DNA of 64,000 bases, from contig NZ_BMMF01000003.1 in the NCBI RefSeq assembly GCF_014645695.1, positions 124,001 through 188,000 of the forward strand. The letters are read 5' to 3'. The position numbers and the translations under genes were made by a program. Origin of the DNA: Salinarimonas ramus. Lineage in GTDB: Bacteria; Pseudomonadota; Alphaproteobacteria; Rhizobiales; Beijerinckiaceae. The notes under the pieces were generated by a model. That model was not told the origin of the DNA, made no database searches, and saw nothing but the letters and a program-made list of their open reading frames with translations. This document shows, piece after piece, positions 57,558-64,000 of the stretch (positions within the stretch are counted from its first letter, which is position 1; every line of letters starts with the position of its first letter).

Positions 57558-58616
57558 TCATTCCTTCTCGTCTTTGGCGGAAACGCGCCGTGATGCAAGC
57601 GCCTTGACGGCCGTGATCTCGCGGAACCACTCGCGCACCGGCTTGGCGGGCGTTCCGCCCCAGCGCGCGCCCGCGGGCACGTCACTGTTGACGTTGCTCG
57701 TGGCCGCGATCTGCGCGCCCATGCCCACCGTGACGTGACCGACGACGCCGACCTGCCCGCCGAGCACGACGAAATCCTCGAGCGTCGCGCTCCCGGAGAT
57801 GCCGACCTGCGAGACGATCACGCAATGGCGGCCGATGACGACGTTGTGCGCAATCTGGACGAGGTTGTCGATCTTGGTGCCCTCGCCGATGACGGTGTCG
57901 CGTCCCGAGCCGCGATCGATCGTCGTGTTGGCGCCGATCTCGACGTCGTCCTGGACGATGACGCGGCCGACCTGGGGCACCTTGGCGTGACCGCGCGGGC
58001 CCATGGCGAAGCCGAAGCCGTCCTGGCCCATGCGCACGCCCGGATGGAGGATGACGCGGTTGCCGACGAGCGCGTTCGCCAGCGTGACGCCCGCCGAGAT
58101 CGCGCAGTCGCGCCCGATGCGGCAATGCGGGCCGACGACGGCATTGGCGCACACCGTGGTGCCGCGGCCGATCTCCGCATGCGGGCCGATGACGGCGCCG
58201 GGATCGATCACCGCGCCGTGCTCGATGCGTGCGGTGGGATGGACGAGGGCGCCGTGGGAGACGCCCACCGATTCGAAGCACGAGCCCGGGCGCATGGCGC
58301 TGGGGTGAAGCCGCGCCAGCACCGCGGCGAAGGCACGGTAGGGCTCGGCGCACACGAGCGTCAGGGCCTGGGCCGGCACGCGCTCGGCGAAGCGCTTCGA
58401 GACCAGCACGAGCCCCGCCGCCGTCTCCGCGAGCGCCTCGGCATAGAGCGGATTGTCCATGTAGGCGACGGAGCGCGGTCCCGCGCGCTCGAGCGGCACG
58501 GCCTCGTCGAACGCGGCCTGCGGATCGGCGCCCTCGGGCAGCGGGACGCCGGCGAGCGCGGCGATCTCGTCGAGCGTGATCGGCGCGGCCTTGGGGAAGA
58601 ACAGCGGCTCCGGCAA
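57558..58616 (-). CDS. lpxD: UDP-3-O-acylglucosamine N-acyltransferase
   Basis: Third acylation-stage enzyme of lipid A synthesis, 352 residues. The N-terminal uridine-binding domain (about 1-105) is followed by the hexapeptide helix ([46 protein letters not shown], and [18 protein letters not shown] with the catalytic His). ATG is absent at the right place; the TTG at 58614-58616 has AGGAG seven bases upstream and starts the conserved PEPLFFP, so a TTG start is the best choice. C-terminal tail is charged. Confidence 0.93.
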   Translation of the reverse strand: MPEPLFFPKAAPITLDEIAALAGVPLPEGADPQAAFDEAVPLERAGPRSVAYMDNPLYAEALAETAAGLVLVSKRFAERVPAQALTLVCAEPYRAFAAVLARLHPSAMRPGSCFESVGVSHGALVHPTARIEHGAVIDPGAVIGPHAEIGRGTTVCANAVVGPHCRIGRDCAISAGVTLANALVGNRVILHPGVRMGQDGFGFAMGPRGHAKVPQVGRVIVQDDVEIGANTTIDRGSGRDTVIGEGTKIDNLVQIAHNVVIGRHCVIVSQVGISGSATLEDFVVLGGQVGVVGHVTVGMGAQIAATSNVNSDVPAGARWGGTPAKPVREWFREITAVKALASRRVSAKDEKE

Positions 58617-58774
58617 GGGGCGTCTCCTGGCTGCGGCGGGTCGCGGTGCAGGATCGCGCTGCGCCTTCGTGCAGCGCGCATGGGACGAACGAACGAGCGC
58701 GCGGAGGGGTCCCTCCCCCCGCGCGCCCGGCCATCGTCGGACCGCGCGCCGGATCGCCCGGCACGCGGATTGCG

Positions 58775-61093
58775 TCAGAAGCTCGTCCCGCCCGAGAAGC
58801 GGAAGGCCTGCGTGCGGTCGCCGTCGGCCTGCGAGAGGACGTAGGCGTAGTCGAAGCGCAGCGGACCCAGGGGCGACGCCCACAGCAGTGAGGCGCCGAT
58901 GGACGAGCGGATCTCGTCGTTGTCGTCGACGACGATCGTCTGGCCGCCGGAGAAGACCCGGCGCCCCTCGTAGTCGATGAGCGAGCCGGCATCGGCGAAG
59001 ACCGCGCCGCGGAAGCCGAAGTCGCGCGGCACGAGCGGCAGCGGGAACTGCACCTCGAGCGAGCCGCCGAAATAGGTCGTTCCGCCCAGCGCGTTGGCCA
59101 CGTCCGCCGACGAGACGTCACGCGGGCCGATGCCCGACGGTCGGAAGCCGCGCACCAGCGACGGGCCGAGGAAGAAGTGGTCGAGGATGCGCAGATCCTC
59201 GCTGCCGAGCGCGGCGATGTGGCCGGCCTGGACGCGGGCGATGCCCACCACGTCCTCGAAGATCTCGTGGTAGTAGCGCGCGTCGGCCGTGATGCGGAAG
59301 AATTCCGAGTCGCCGCCGAGGCCGGCGATCTCCGGACGCAGCTCCGCGTAGAGGCCCTCGCGCGGGTTACGCACGTTGTCCAGCGAGTTGAAGGTGAAGG
59401 TGAGGCCGACGAGCGACGTCAGCGTCTCGCCCTCGGCTTCCTTCAGCGCCAGCGACGCTTCCCCGTTGGCCGGGTTGTTGTCGCGGAAGATCACCGGGAT
59501 GTCGAGATCCTGCTGGTAGAGCGAGTAGCGCGCGGTGACCGAGAACTGCTCGGTGATCGGCACGCCGAAGCGCAGCGTCCCGCCCGTGGTGCGCGAGTCG
59601 TAGCGCCCGGTGTTCGACGCCTCGGAGAAGCGCGAGAACACGTCCACGCCCGCCGACAGGCGGTAGCCGAGGAAGTACGGCTCGGTGAACGAGAAGTCGA
59701 AGCCCGACGTCCGCTCGCCCCAGGAACCGGCGATGCGCACCGCCTGGCCGCGACCGAGGAAGTTCGCCTCCGAGAGCGAGACCTCGCCGATGAAGCCGTC
59801 CGCCGTGGAATAGCCGCCGGCGATGGAGAACGAGCCCGTGGGCCGATCCTCGACGTCGATGTTGAGGATGACGCGGTCCGGCGAGAGGCTCGGCTCGTTG
59901 GAGATGCGCACGCGCTCGAAGAAGCCGAGGTTGTTCAGCCGGCGCTCGGCGCGGTCGATCAGGACCTTGTTGTAGGGGTCGCCTTCGCCGAGATCGAGCT
60001 CGCGACGGATGACGTAGTCGCGGGTGCGCGTGTTGCCGCGGATGTTGATCCGCTCGATGTAGACGCGCGGACCCTCCTCGACGATGTAGGTGATGTTGAC
60101 GACGCCGGCCGCCGGGTCGCGCTCGCCCGCGGGGCGGACCTGCGCGAAGGCGTAGCCGCGGCGCGCCACCTCGGTCGTGAGGTCGACCAGCGTCCGCTCG
60201 ACCGCGGTGGCGTCGTAGACCTGCCCCTCGCGGGTGAGCACGCGCCGGCGCAGCTCCTCGGTGGGGACGTCCGCGATGCGCGAATCGATGTCGACGTTGC
60301 CGACGCGGTAGAGCTGGCCCTCCTCGACGGCGATGTCGATGACGTAGCCCTCGCGCTGCTCGTCGAAGCGCACGTCCGTGCCGACGACGCGGAAGTCCGC
60401 GTAGCCCTTGCGCAGGTAGTAGCGGCGGATGAGCTCGAGGTCCGCCGCGAGGCGGTCCGGATCGTAGACGTCCGTCGTCTTCAGGAAGGACAGGAAGTTC
60501 GATTCCGTCGAGGTCATCACGTCGCGCAGGCGGCCGTCCGAGAAGGCCTCGTTGCCCGTGAAGCTGATCTGGCGGATGCCGGTCTTGGATCCCTCGTCGA
60601 CGGTGAAGACCACGTCGATGCGGCCGTCCGGCAGGTCGACGATGCGCGAGGAGACCGTCGCCAGGGCGCGGCCCGTGCGGCGGTAGATCTCCTGGATGCG
60701 CTCCACGTCGGCGGCGACGGTGGCCGGATTGTAGGGCTGGCGCGCCCGCGTCTGCAGCTCGGGGATCAGCGCCTCGCTCTGGAGCCGGCGGTTACCCTCG
60801 AAGGCGACGCGGTTGACGACGTTGTTCTCGACGACGTTCACCACGAGCTGGCCGCCCTGGCGGCTCACCCGCACGTCGGAGAAGAAGCCGGTGGCGACGA
60901 GGTTCCTGCGCGCCTCCTCGGCGCTCACGCCGGTGACGTAGGCGCGGATGGTCTCGTCGTCTATGCGGCTGTTTCCGCGCACGACGACCTGCTGCGCCAG
61001 GGCCTCGCTCACGGTGAAGGTCGCCATCAGCGCCGCGAGTGCGACGGAGGTGCGCTTCGCCGCTCTACGCCGGCGTTCCACTGTCATCGACAT
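58775..61093 (-). CDS. bamA: Outer membrane protein assembly factor BamA
   Basis: Central insertase of the BAM complex in the outer membrane, 772 residues. A basic N-terminus and signal (ending about LAQQ, residue 35), then five POTRA repeats (about 36-345, e.g. [45 protein letters not shown]-type connectors) and the 16-stranded barrel with [21 protein letters not shown] and [13 protein letters not shown] (the conserved VRGF loop), ending in the C-terminal Phe (GGTSF). ATG 61093. Located between rseP and lpxD as in most alphaproteobacteria; the gap to lpxD is 158 bp. Confidence 0.97.
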   Translation of the reverse strand: MSMTVERRRRAAKRTSVALAALMATFTVSEALAQQVVVRGNSRIDDETIRAYVTGVSAEEARRNLVATGFFSDVRVSRQGGQLVVNVVENNVVNRVAFEGNRRLQSEALIPELQTRARQPYNPATVAADVERIQEIYRRTGRALATVSSRIVDLPDGRIDVVFTVDEGSKTGIRQISFTGNEAFSDGRLRDVMTSTESNFLSFLKTTDVYDPDRLAADLELIRRYYLRKGYADFRVVGTDVRFDEQREGYVIDIAVEEGQLYRVGNVDIDSRIADVPTEELRRRVLTREGQVYDATAVERTLVDLTTEVARRGYAFAQVRPAGERDPAAGVVNITYIVEEGPRVYIERINIRGNTRTRDYVIRRELDLGEGDPYNKVLIDRAERRLNNLGFFERVRISNEPSLSPDRVILNIDVEDRPTGSFSIAGGYSTADGFIGEVSLSEANFLGRGQAVRIAGSWGERTSGFDFSFTEPYFLGYRLSAGVDVFSRFSEASNTGRYDSRTTGGTLRFGVPITEQFSVTARYSLYQQDLDIPVIFRDNNPANGEASLALKEAEGETLTSLVGLTFTFNSLDNVRNPREGLYAELRPEIAGLGGDSEFFRITADARYYHEIFEDVVGIARVQAGHIAALGSEDLRILDHFFLGPSLVRGFRPSGIGPRDVSSADVANALGGTTYFGGSLEVQFPLPLVPRDFGFRGAVFADAGSLIDYEGRRVFSGGQTIVVDDNDEIRSSIGASLLWASPLGPLRFDYAYVLSQADGDRTQAFRFSGGTSF

Positions 61094-61262
61094 GTAAGGC
61101 CCGTCTCGTTCTTGATTGCCACGGGTTGCCGCGCGGACCGAAGGGCTCCCGAAGGCGCCCGCCGACCGTTCTGGTCAAATCCCGCTTCTACCCGAGTCGA
61201 GCGGCTAAGCAACCGCTCTGTCCTCCACCCGAGAGGATTTTTGCCCTGCCGTGGCCTTCCTG

Positions 61263-62429
61263 TCACGTCCCGTCGGGGGTCAACGGGTCGATAAGGTGAA
61301 CGATATCGTTCCAAGTGGCGAAGAGCATCAGGAAGATGACGAGCGCGAAGCCGATCCGGAAGCCGATCTCCTGCGCGTTCTCGCTCAAGGGGCGACCGCG
61401 CACGGCCTCGACCGCGTAGAACATCAGGTGCCCGCCGTCGAGCATCGGGACGGGGAAGAGGTTGATGAGGCCGATGGAGACCGAGAGCACGGCCATGAGC
61501 GTGATCAGCGAGACGATGCCGCCGGCCTCCGCCACCTCGCCCGAGACCTTGGCGATGCGGATCGGGCCCGACAGCTGGTCGGCGCTCTCGCGCCCGGTGA
61601 TCAGCTGGCCGAGATAGTCGAAGGTCCGCTCGACCACGAAATAGCTCTCGTAAGCGCCGAGCCCGATCGCCTCGATAGGCCCGTACTCGATGTGGCGGAT
61701 GGCGTCGGGCGTGTTCGCCGCCTGAATGCCGAGCATGCCGATGCGCTGCGCGCCGAAGGCGGTCTCGGCCACGCGCCGCTCGGGCGTGGCCTCCAGCGTG
61801 ACGCGCTCGCCGGCGCGCTCCACGACGATGGCGAGCCGGTCCTCCGCAGAGGAGGAGACGATGCGCTGCATGTCGTTGAAGCTGACGATCGAGCGCCCGT
61901 CGATCTCGACGATGAGGTCGCCGGACTGGAAGCCCGCGCGCTCGGCGGCGCTGTTCTCGAGCACCACGTCGACCTGCGGCGCGAGCACCGTGCGGCCGTT
62001 CGCCCAGAACACGGCGGCGAAGACGAGGATGGCGAGGATGAAGTTCGCGATCGGGCCCGCGGCGACGATGGCCGCGCGCTGGGCCACGGGCTTGTGGTGG
62101 AAGCTCAGCGCCTTCTCCGCCTCGCTCATCTGCGAGAGGCCGGAATTGTCCGGCGTGGAGGCCGCCCCGGCGTCGCCGAAGAACTTGACGTAGCCGCCCA
62201 GCGGCACGGCGCAGACCTTCCAGCGCGTGCCCCGACGGTCGTTCCAGCCGATCAGCTCCGGCCCGAAGCCGATGGAGAAGGCCTGGACGCCCACCCCGCA
62301 CCAGCGCCCGACGAGGAAGTGCCCCATCTCGTGCACGAACACGACGATCGCCAGGACGAAGATGAACGGGACGAGATAGCCGAAGAGGATGTCGATCGCG
62401 CCGCCGCCGATCGCGCCCAGGAATTCCAT
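61263..62429 (-). CDS. rseP: Site-2 protease RseP (M50 family)
   Basis: Inner-membrane zinc protease that cleaves transmembrane regulators. The 388 residues have HEMGH at 33-37 in FVHEMGHFLVGRWCGVG, the GFGPELIGW and VPLGGYVKFFGD segments, one visible PDZ region (about 130-215), and the third metal ligand in NLFPVPMLDGGHL. Four membrane helices are expected. ATG 62429 follows AAGGAGA. The leader to bamA is 169 bp. Confidence 0.95.
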   Translation of the reverse strand: MEFLGAIGGGAIDILFGYLVPFIFVLAIVVFVHEMGHFLVGRWCGVGVQAFSIGFGPELIGWNDRRGTRWKVCAVPLGGYVKFFGDAGAASTPDNSGLSQMSEAEKALSFHHKPVAQRAAIVAAGPIANFILAILVFAAVFWANGRTVLAPQVDVVLENSAAERAGFQSGDLIVEIDGRSIVSFNDMQRIVSSSAEDRLAIVVERAGERVTLEATPERRVAETAFGAQRIGMLGIQAANTPDAIRHIEYGPIEAIGLGAYESYFVVERTFDYLGQLITGRESADQLSGPIRIAKVSGEVAEAGGIVSLITLMAVLSVSIGLINLFPVPMLDGGHLMFYAVEAVRGRPLSENAQEIGFRIGFALVIFLMLFATWNDIVHLIDPLTPDGT

Positions 62430-62533
62430 CGTCGTCTCCTTTTCGCCGCTGGCCTCGCGGCGCCGTCGCAGGAATGGGTGGGCCGCCCGACGCGTCCTCG
62501 CGCGGGCTTCCCCGTTCGTCCGTCACATCCTCG

Positions 62534-63778
62534 TCAGATCGGGCGCGGAGCCCGATCTTGCAAGATTCTCCGATCTCGCGGAGCTTTCGGATCTTGCAGG
62601 ATTTCTTCCGTGCGCGCGCGGGTTTGTGCGTCCAGCGTTAACGCGTCCGCGACGCTCGCGGGCGCCGGCAGCGTCGTCGCGCTCATGGCGTCGAGCGTGC
62701 GCTCCACCGCCTCCGCGATGCCGAAGAAGCCGATGCGCCCGGCGCAGAAGGCGGCGACCGCGATCTCGTTCGCCGCGTTCAGCACGGTCGGCGCCCCGCC
62801 GCCCGCCGCCATCGCCGCCTCGGCCAGCGCCAGGCAGCGGAAGCGCTCGCGGTCCGCCGGCTCGAAGGTGAAGCCGCCGAGCGCGGCGAAATCGAGCCGC
62901 TTCAGGTCGAGATCGAGACGCGCGTCGCCGAGCGAGAGCGCGTTGACGATGGGAATTCGCATGTCCGGCGCGCCGAGGCCCGCGGTGATCGAGCCGTCGC
63001 GCCAATGGACGAGGCCGTGGACGATCGATTGCGGGTGCACCAGCACCTCGAGGCGATCCGCCGGCATGCCGAACAGGTGGTGCGCCTCGATGAGCTCGAG
63101 GCCCTTGTTCATCAGGGTGGCCGAATCGATCGAGATCTTGGCGCCCATCGACCAGGTGGGATGCGCGAGCGCCTCATTGACGCTCGCCCGCTCGAGGCGC
63201 GCGCGCTCCCAGGTGCGGAAGGGTCCGCCGGAGGCCGTGAGGGTGAGCGCGATCGCGTCCTCGCGCCGCCCGGCGCGCAGCGCCTGCTCCAGCGCGTTGT
63301 GCTCGGAATCGACGGCGCGCAGCGTCACGCCCATGCGCGCGGCGTGCGCCATGAAGGCGACACCGGCGGAGACGAGGCATTCCTTGTTGGCCAGCGCGAT
63401 GGTGCGCCCCGGCTTCATCGCGGCGACCGTGGGCGCGAGCCCGGCGGCGCCCGAGATCGCGGCGAGCACCACGTCCGCCTCGCGCTCGGCCGCTTCGAGG
63501 ACGGCGCTTTCGCCGGCGCCGCAGGCGATGCCGCTGCCGGCGAGCGCATCCTTCAACGCGGGGCCCGCGGCCTCGTCCGCCACGGCGGCGAAGCGGGCGT
63601 CGAGCGCGATGGCGAGATCGGCGAGGGCGGCGGCGTCGCGACCGCCCACCACCGCTTCCACCACGAAGCTCTCGGGATGGGCGCGCACCACGTCGACCGT
63701 GGAGCGGCCGACGGAGCCGGTGGCGCCGAGGATCGTGATTCGGCGAGGGGCGGCGGCGCTGGTTTCGTTGGACGGCAT
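62534..63778 (-). CDS. dxr: 1-deoxy-D-xylulose 5-phosphate reductoisomerase
   Basis: Second enzyme of the MEP isoprenoid pathway, 414 residues. ITILGATGSVGRSTVDVVRAHP (NADPH), LANKECLVSAG, AVDSEHNALEQAL, ASGGPFRTWE and HPTWSMGAKISIDSATLMNKGLELIEAHHLFG (read in short stretches) are all in place. ATG 63778 follows GGGAG; an ATG 11 codons earlier is less likely. The C-terminus carries an unusual tail (ILQDPKAPRDRRILQDRAPRPI, two related halves) encoded by a repeat at 62536-62603. Confidence 0.95.
   Translation of the reverse strand: MPSNETSAAAPRRITILGATGSVGRSTVDVVRAHPESFVVEAVVGGRDAAALADLAIALDARFAAVADEAAGPALKDALAGSGIACGAGESAVLEAAEREADVVLAAISGAAGLAPTVAAMKPGRTIALANKECLVSAGVAFMAHAARMGVTLRAVDSEHNALEQALRAGRREDAIALTLTASGGPFRTWERARLERASVNEALAHPTWSMGAKISIDSATLMNKGLELIEAHHLFGMPADRLEVLVHPQSIVHGLVHWRDGSITAGLGAPDMRIPIVNALSLGDARLDLDLKRLDFAALGGFTFEPADRERFRCLALAEAAMAAGGGAPTVLNAANEIAVAAFCAGRIGFFGIAEAVERTLDAMSATTLPAPASVADALTLDAQTRARTEEILQDPKAPRDRRILQDRAPRPI
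62536..62603. repeat. Hairpin and 14-bp direct repeat at the 3' end of dxr
   Basis: AGATCGGGC/GCCCGATCT (62536-62544 with 62550-62558) is a perfect 9-bp stem. A 14-bp direct repeat follows, GATCTTGCAAGATT (62554-62567) and GATCTTGCAGGATT (62590-62603), 36 bp apart. The repeat keeps the dxr frame and encodes the duplicated ILQD tail. It looks like an intergenic-type repeat that has been taken into the coding end, or a terminator-like element of the transcript. Confidence 0.6.
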
Positions 63779-63860
63779 AAGCACTCCCGCGTCGCGTTCC
63801 TTATGGGACAAAGCGCGCCGCCTGTCACGCGCGCCCGTTCGTCGCTCGCCGACAGCCGCC

Positions 63861-64000
63861 TCAGCCCGCGAGCGCCGCGAGGGCGAGGCCGGCCAGCACG
63901 AAGGCGCAGACCGCGGTGAAGGCGTCGATGCGATCGAGCACGCCGCCGTGGCCGGGAATGAGCTTGCTCGAATCCTTCACCTTGAAGTGCCGCTTGAGCG
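63861..64000 (-). CDS. cdsA: Phosphatidate cytidylyltransferase, 3' part
   Basis: Only the last 46 codons are inside the window; the gene continues beyond base 64000. The visible C-terminal segment, [19 protein letters not shown] followed by a hydrophobic end, contains the CDP-diglyceride synthetase signature, with the S-K-x-I-P-G-H-G-G-x-x-D-R-x-D pattern. CdsA makes CDP-diacylglycerol for phospholipids at the inner membrane. Its place upstream of dxr agrees with the standard alphaproteobacterial cluster. Confidence 0.93.
   Translation of the reverse strand, partial: LKRHFKVKDSSKLIPGHGGVLDRIDAFTAVCAFVLAGLALAALAG

Overview
The window is chromosomal DNA of very high G+C content, almost fully coding, from an alphaproteobacterium. 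The order Hyphomicrobiales (Rhizobiales), in the neighbourhood of Methylobacteriaceae/Salinarimonadaceae, fits best; this is inferred from gene content and not from a search. Pointers are a CenR-type essential response regulator, an alphaproteobacterial curli set with a CsgH-like protein, the block DUF2312 - DUF1244 - glycerate kinase - DUF1036 - pyruvate kinase, and the envelope cluster cdsA-dxr-rseP-bamA-lpxD-fabZ-lpxA-lpxI-lpxB. No rRNA, tRNA, CRISPR array, transposase or complete mobile element was seen.

Layout. 1-4.1 kb: small conserved DUF genes, glycerate kinase and pyruvate kinase, closed by a strong terminator. 4.4-6.8 kb: a secreted Cache-like sensor protein followed by a methyl-accepting chemoreceptor. 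6.9-8.3 kb: two curlin subunits around a CsgH-like curli inhibitor. 8.3-10.1 kb: L,D-transpeptidase, a TrpG/PabA amidotransferase and DUF3072. 10.2-15.9 kb: methionine operon (ArsR-methyltransferase regulator, metF, metH) with a perfect 16-bp palindrome in its promoter region. 16.0-18.0 kb: accessory genes, including a remote RelA/SpoT-like protein. 18.1-23.8 kb: complete urea ABC transporter urtABCDE preceded by a clear sigma-54 promoter. 24.1-34.5 kb: FMN reductase, then two hydrolases (M20, M81) divergent from an amidase plus dipeptide-type ABC transporter. 34.5-35.7 kb: accessory two-gene unit, a nuclease-HEPN protein and a RusA-like resolvase. 35.7-43.9 kb: aldehyde dehydrogenase, hydroxyacid dehydrogenase, radical SAM protein, moaB, a SnoaL-like protein and acetyl-CoA synthetase. 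44.1-45.6 kb: small membrane proteins and a PCu(A)C copper chaperone. 45.6-47.4 kb: L,D-transpeptidase divergent from cenR and a cyclic-nucleotide-binding protein. 47.5-54.0 kb: Phd/PIN toxin-antitoxin, a second chemoreceptor with a rhodanese, GNAT, xthA, an amidase and BrnTA. 54.1-64.0 kb: lipid A / outer membrane / isoprenoid cluster, running off the window inside cdsA.

How the parts work together. The sahR-like/metF/metH unit regenerates methionine and can sense SAM-cycle state through the ArsR-methyltransferase fusion and its palindrome. The urt operon carries the sequence signs of nitrogen control (sigma-54 -24/-12 element plus an upstream dyad). The amidase/ABC/M20/M81 neighbourhood looks like an uptake-and-hydrolysis set for amide or peptide-like compounds. 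The last 10 kb supplies lipid A, the BAM insertase and the site-2 protease used in envelope stress signalling.

The most unusual items are the nuclease-HEPN/RusA pair, the RelA/SpoT-like orphan, the palindrome of the methionine operon, the stand-alone Cache protein next to a chemoreceptor, and a curli subunit set without its secretion genes. Three toxin-antitoxin or nuclease islets (35 kb, 47.5 kb, 53.5 kb) mark the accessory positions.
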